Assembly: GCA_030838885.1 (NCBI GenBank)
Contig: JAUZEU010000369.1
Span: 1 to 6,936, forward strand
Direction: 5' to 3'
DNA from: Bryobacterales bacterium
GTDB taxonomy: Bacteria > Acidobacteriota > Terriglobia > Bryobacterales > Bryobacteraceae
DNA length: 6,936 nucleotides
Below, piece by piece: positions 5,813-6,936 of this stretch. A program made the position numbers and the translations under genes. How positions within the stretch are numbered: position 1 is the first letter of the stretch; every line of letters starts with the position of its first letter. Below the pieces are notes generated by a model. That model was not told the DNA's origin, searched no databases, and saw only the letters and a list, made by a program, of their open reading frames with translations.

Positions 5813-6556
5813 TTGCAGGCTATCGAACGTTTCAGGTACCACGCCGCGACTTTAGGTGTGTCAGGTCAGATCCGGCAGCCCTTCGAGCATGCGATCTGCC
5901 CCCAGGCGGATGTCATGTTGCCGGAAACGGGAGGCTTCGTTCACGCCCGGGTGGACAATTTCAATTTCCGTGACCTCATTGTTTTCGATCGCGCGATTGC
6001 ATTCGCGGCGGGGTCTTTCAGCGTTAAAGACGACGCGTTTGATGCGACGGCGACGGTAACGATTGAGGGGCTGAATATCTTCAATCTGATTACGGCGGAT
6101 CGGGTGACGGCGCGAATTGCATCCAGCCATCCGAGGAGCGGTGCGGAACCGCGAATTACGCCGATCGGGTCATCTTTTGAAAACCTGCGCATTGCCGGAT
6201 ATAAGGTCGAAGTGGATCTGGCGGTGGATACGTTTTCGGAGTTCGATACGGCCAGCGAACTGAGATCGGCCTGCGAGGACAATGACCTGAGCGAACGGGT
6301 GCAGCCGCACTCGCTGAGTACGGAGCGGGACGGGGAGATGTCTTTTACTCTGGTTCGATCGCTCAGGGGCCTTGGCAGAGAGATCACAGTATCCGGTAAT
6401 ACGATCCGGATCAGAGACTTCGGCGTAGTGCGTCTGGCAGAGATTTTTATCTCGGAGCGCAAGCGCCGCGTTACTATGGTGCAATTTAACCTTGGAAGCA
6501 CTCCGGAAGGCGACGGTCAGGCGGGCGGCGCGGAAGGTAACGGGTCCGCGAACTAA
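5813..6556 (+). CDS. Unrecognised beta-rich protein of the sigma/anti-sigma operon
   Basis: The predicted protein has 247 aa from TTG 5813, 17 bases after the anti-sigma-like gene. I do not recognise a named family. There is no signal peptide or membrane helix, so it is probably cytoplasmic unless secreted by another route. The sequence alternates short hydrophobic and polar strands: GGFVHARVDNFNFRDLIVF, FDATATVTIEGLNIFNLITADRVTARI and SSFENLRIAGYKVEVDL. The pattern 'v.gl.....itAd.v.a.i ... gSsf.nLrI.G..v' loosely recalls repeats seen in choice-of-anchor P-type bacterial surface proteins, but this is only a visual resemblance. A charged middle section (about 144-180) is followed by more strands and a Gly-rich tail (GSTPEGDGQAGGAEGNGSAN). 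Its place between an anti-sigma factor and a putative lipoprotein suggests a part in the same signalling module. Function is unknown. Confidence 0.75.
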   Translation: MQAIERFRYHAATLGVSGQIRQPFEHAICPQADVMLPETGGFVHARVDNFNFRDLIVFDRAIAFAAGSFSVKDDAFDATATVTIEGLNIFNLITADRVTARIASSHPRSGAEPRITPIGSSFENLRIAGYKVEVDLAVDTFSEFDTASELRSACEDNDLSERVQPHSLSTERDGEMSFTLVRSLRGLGREITVSGNTIRIRDFGVVRLAEIFISERKRRVTMVQFNLGSTPEGDGQAGGAEGNGSAN

Positions 6557-6936
6557 ACTTCGCCTTGTTTTTGCGTTGTTGCTGCTGCTGGCTTTCGGCG
6601 GGTGCCGGGAGCATGAGGCTGAAGCGGCGAAAGGCATCTACCGGGACGCGTATTCGCTGTTCCGGAACCAGCATTACAAAGAGGCCCTGGACCGCGCCGC
6701 GCAGGGTCTGCAGCGTGCCGGCACGAATTCTGATTTGTACTGGAACTTCCGTCTGCTTCAGGTTGAGATATTACTGGGCGAGCGCGAGGCTGTGAATGCG
6801 CGCAAGGCTCTCAACTTTGAGCTTCCGCCTAAGGCCAGAACTCCGCGAAACCTGAGCCGTTATCTGCTGTGTCAGGGTTTCATAGCCAGCCTTTTGCAGG
6901 ACAACAAAGAGGCCGGCAGTCGACTGGCTGCCGCGG
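6492..6936 (+). CDS. Putative TPR-like lipoprotein, N-terminal part (3' end outside window)
   Basis: An open frame runs to the right edge without a stop (148 codons from TTG 6492). It contains an Arg/Lys-rich segment, a hydrophobic stretch (LVFALLLLLAFGG) and a cysteine (Cys38 from TTG 6492). This resembles a lipoprotein signal peptide, although the -3 residue is Phe rather than the usual Leu. After the cysteine come amphipathic helix pairs of TPR character: YRDAYSLFRNQHYKEALDRAAQGLQ, then SDLYWNFRLLQVEILLGEREAVNARKAL, and a further helix at RNLSRYLLCQGFIASLLQD. The start is uncertain. TTG 6492 is the only canonical in-frame start that keeps the positive n-region. It overlaps the previous gene by 65 bases and lacks a clear ribosome site. 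The 65-base overlap with the preceding same-strand gene implies co-transcription. C-terminal domains, possibly enzymatic, cannot be seen. Confidence 0.65.
   Translation, partial: MEALRKATVRRAARKVTGPRTKLRLVFALLLLLAFGGCREHEAEAAKGIYRDAYSLFRNQHYKEALDRAAQGLQRAGTNSDLYWNFRLLQVEILLGEREAVNARKALNFELPPKARTPRNLSRYLLCQGFIASLLQDNKEAGSRLAAA

Noticed and set aside
6565..6795. 76-codon plus-strand open frame starting at TTG 6565
   Set aside because: It is out of frame with the lipoprotein/TPR-like reading frame, which stays open to the edge. Its translation is Cys/Arg-rich and has no pattern.

Overview
The window reads as a high-GC bacterial chromosome segment with dense genes and frequent GTG/TTG starts. 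An AddAB-type recombination pair followed by ClpS and an ECF sigma / zinc-finger anti-sigma pair with a beta-rich sensor tail suggests an Acidobacteriota-like organism (Bryobacter/Solibacter type). This is a recollection of gene style, not a search result, so the taxonomy is tentative. I see no tRNA, rRNA, CRISPR array, insertion sequence or phage gene, and no gene-free stretch above 100 bases.

Layout. (1) 1-3311: the last 62 codons of an AddB-like protein, translationally coupled to a complete AddA/RecB-like helicase-nuclease. Both end in a RecB-family nuclease region with a cysteine cluster of the iron-staple kind. Together they would form a double-strand-break end-resection machine. (2) 3301-4047, minus strand: a class I SAM-dependent methyltransferase of unknown substrate, meeting addA tail to tail with an 11-base overlap. 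(3) 4097-4432: a ClpS-like adaptor, divergent from the methyltransferase across a 49-base gap. It keeps the ClpS fold signature but lacks two residues that normally grip N-degrons. (4) 4481-6936: a same-strand run of four genes with gaps of 10 and 17 bases and then an overlap. They encode an ECF-type sigma factor, a membrane-anchored anti-sigma-like protein (HxxxCxxC plus one TM helix), a 247-residue beta-rich protein I do not recognise, and the first part of a putative lipoprotein with TPR-like helices that runs off the window.

How they may work together. Genes 4481-6936 look like one envelope-linked signalling operon: sigma factor, membrane anti-sigma with an outside beta domain, a soluble beta-rich partner and a lipid-anchored helical-repeat protein. 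A candidate ECF-type promoter (GGAACC, then TCTAA) just upstream of the sigma gene would fit autoregulation. A perfect TATAAT hexamer lies a few bases further on. The truncated last gene is the key unknown: many TPR proteins in such loci carry a C-terminal CHAT protease domain, but that part lies outside this window and is not claimed here.
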